From contig PDRH01000069.1 in the NCBI GenBank assembly GCA_002748015.1, positions 1 to 7,356 of the forward strand: DNA of 7,356 bases, written 5' to 3'. The first letter of the stretch is position 1. Each line of letters begins with the position of its first letter. Shown in pieces: positions 7,325-7,356 of this stretch. The position numbers were made by a program, and so were the translations under genes. Below the pieces are notes generated by a model. That model did not search any database and had not been told where the DNA came from. It was given only the letters and a program-made list of their open reading frames with translations. Source of the DNA: Bacteroidota bacterium (GTDB taxonomy: Bacteria; Bacteroidota; Bacteroidia; Bacteroidales; CAJPTX01).

Positions 7325-7336
7325 AGGTAGCTACCT
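7325..7336. repeat. 12-bp perfect palindrome overlapping the right-edge promoter
   Basis: AGGTAGCTACCT is its own reverse complement. Its right half supplies the TACC of the -7 box at 7332-7339, so a dimeric protein bound here would block the promoter. This is a candidate operator for the gene beyond the window. Confidence 0.4.
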
Positions 7337-7339
7337 TTG
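7332..7339 (+). promoter_or_regulatory. Bacteroidota -7 box for a gene beyond the right edge
   Basis: TACCTTTG exactly matches TAnnTTTG. It lies 92 bp past the stop of the second DUF4230 gene and about 17 bp before the window end, with no start codon yet, so a rightward gene probably begins shortly after. A -33 element is not obvious. Confidence 0.55.
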
Positions 7340-7356
7340 CACAAACGCTTAGAACG

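Overview
The window looks like a piece of a Bacteroidota chromosome, most plausibly Porphyromonas or a close relative. The reasons are the TAnnTTTG-type -7 promoter boxes just upstream of start codons, a very large secreted S8 protease carrying domains common in this phylum (KP-43-type C-terminal domain, CARDB-like, GEVED, LamG-like), and two DUF4230 proteins. Base composition is moderately GC-rich by eye. The genus is an inference; no rRNA or other marker gene is present.

Layout: positions 1-5699 are one uninterrupted minus-strand reading frame. It starts at 5699 with a signal peptide and runs off the left edge after 1899 codons without a stop, so the gene is 3'-truncated by the window. Residues 230-511 form a subtilisin-like catalytic domain (Asp239, His263, Asn367, Ser448). 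It is preceded by a long pro-region and followed by a chain of beta-sandwich modules. Positions 5700-5903 are a 204-bp divergent intergenic region holding a probable promoter for each direction. Positions 5904-6545 and 6599-7240 are two plus-strand genes of 213 codons each. Both are recognisable as DUF4230 proteins: the first is a lipoprotein, the second has an N-terminal membrane anchor. They are 53 bp apart and probably form one operon. Positions 7241-7356 hold a hairpin and then a good -7 promoter box for a gene that starts beyond the right edge.

The giant protease should be exported to the periplasm and probably on to the surface or medium, perhaps by the type IX secretion system; the C-terminal end that would show this lies outside the window. 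The two DUF4230 proteins should sit at the outer and inner membranes respectively, both with their soluble domains probably in the periplasm. Nothing in the sequence proves a functional link between protease and DUF4230 pair; they only share a divergent control region. No RNA genes, insertion sequences, CRISPR arrays or phage features were seen.
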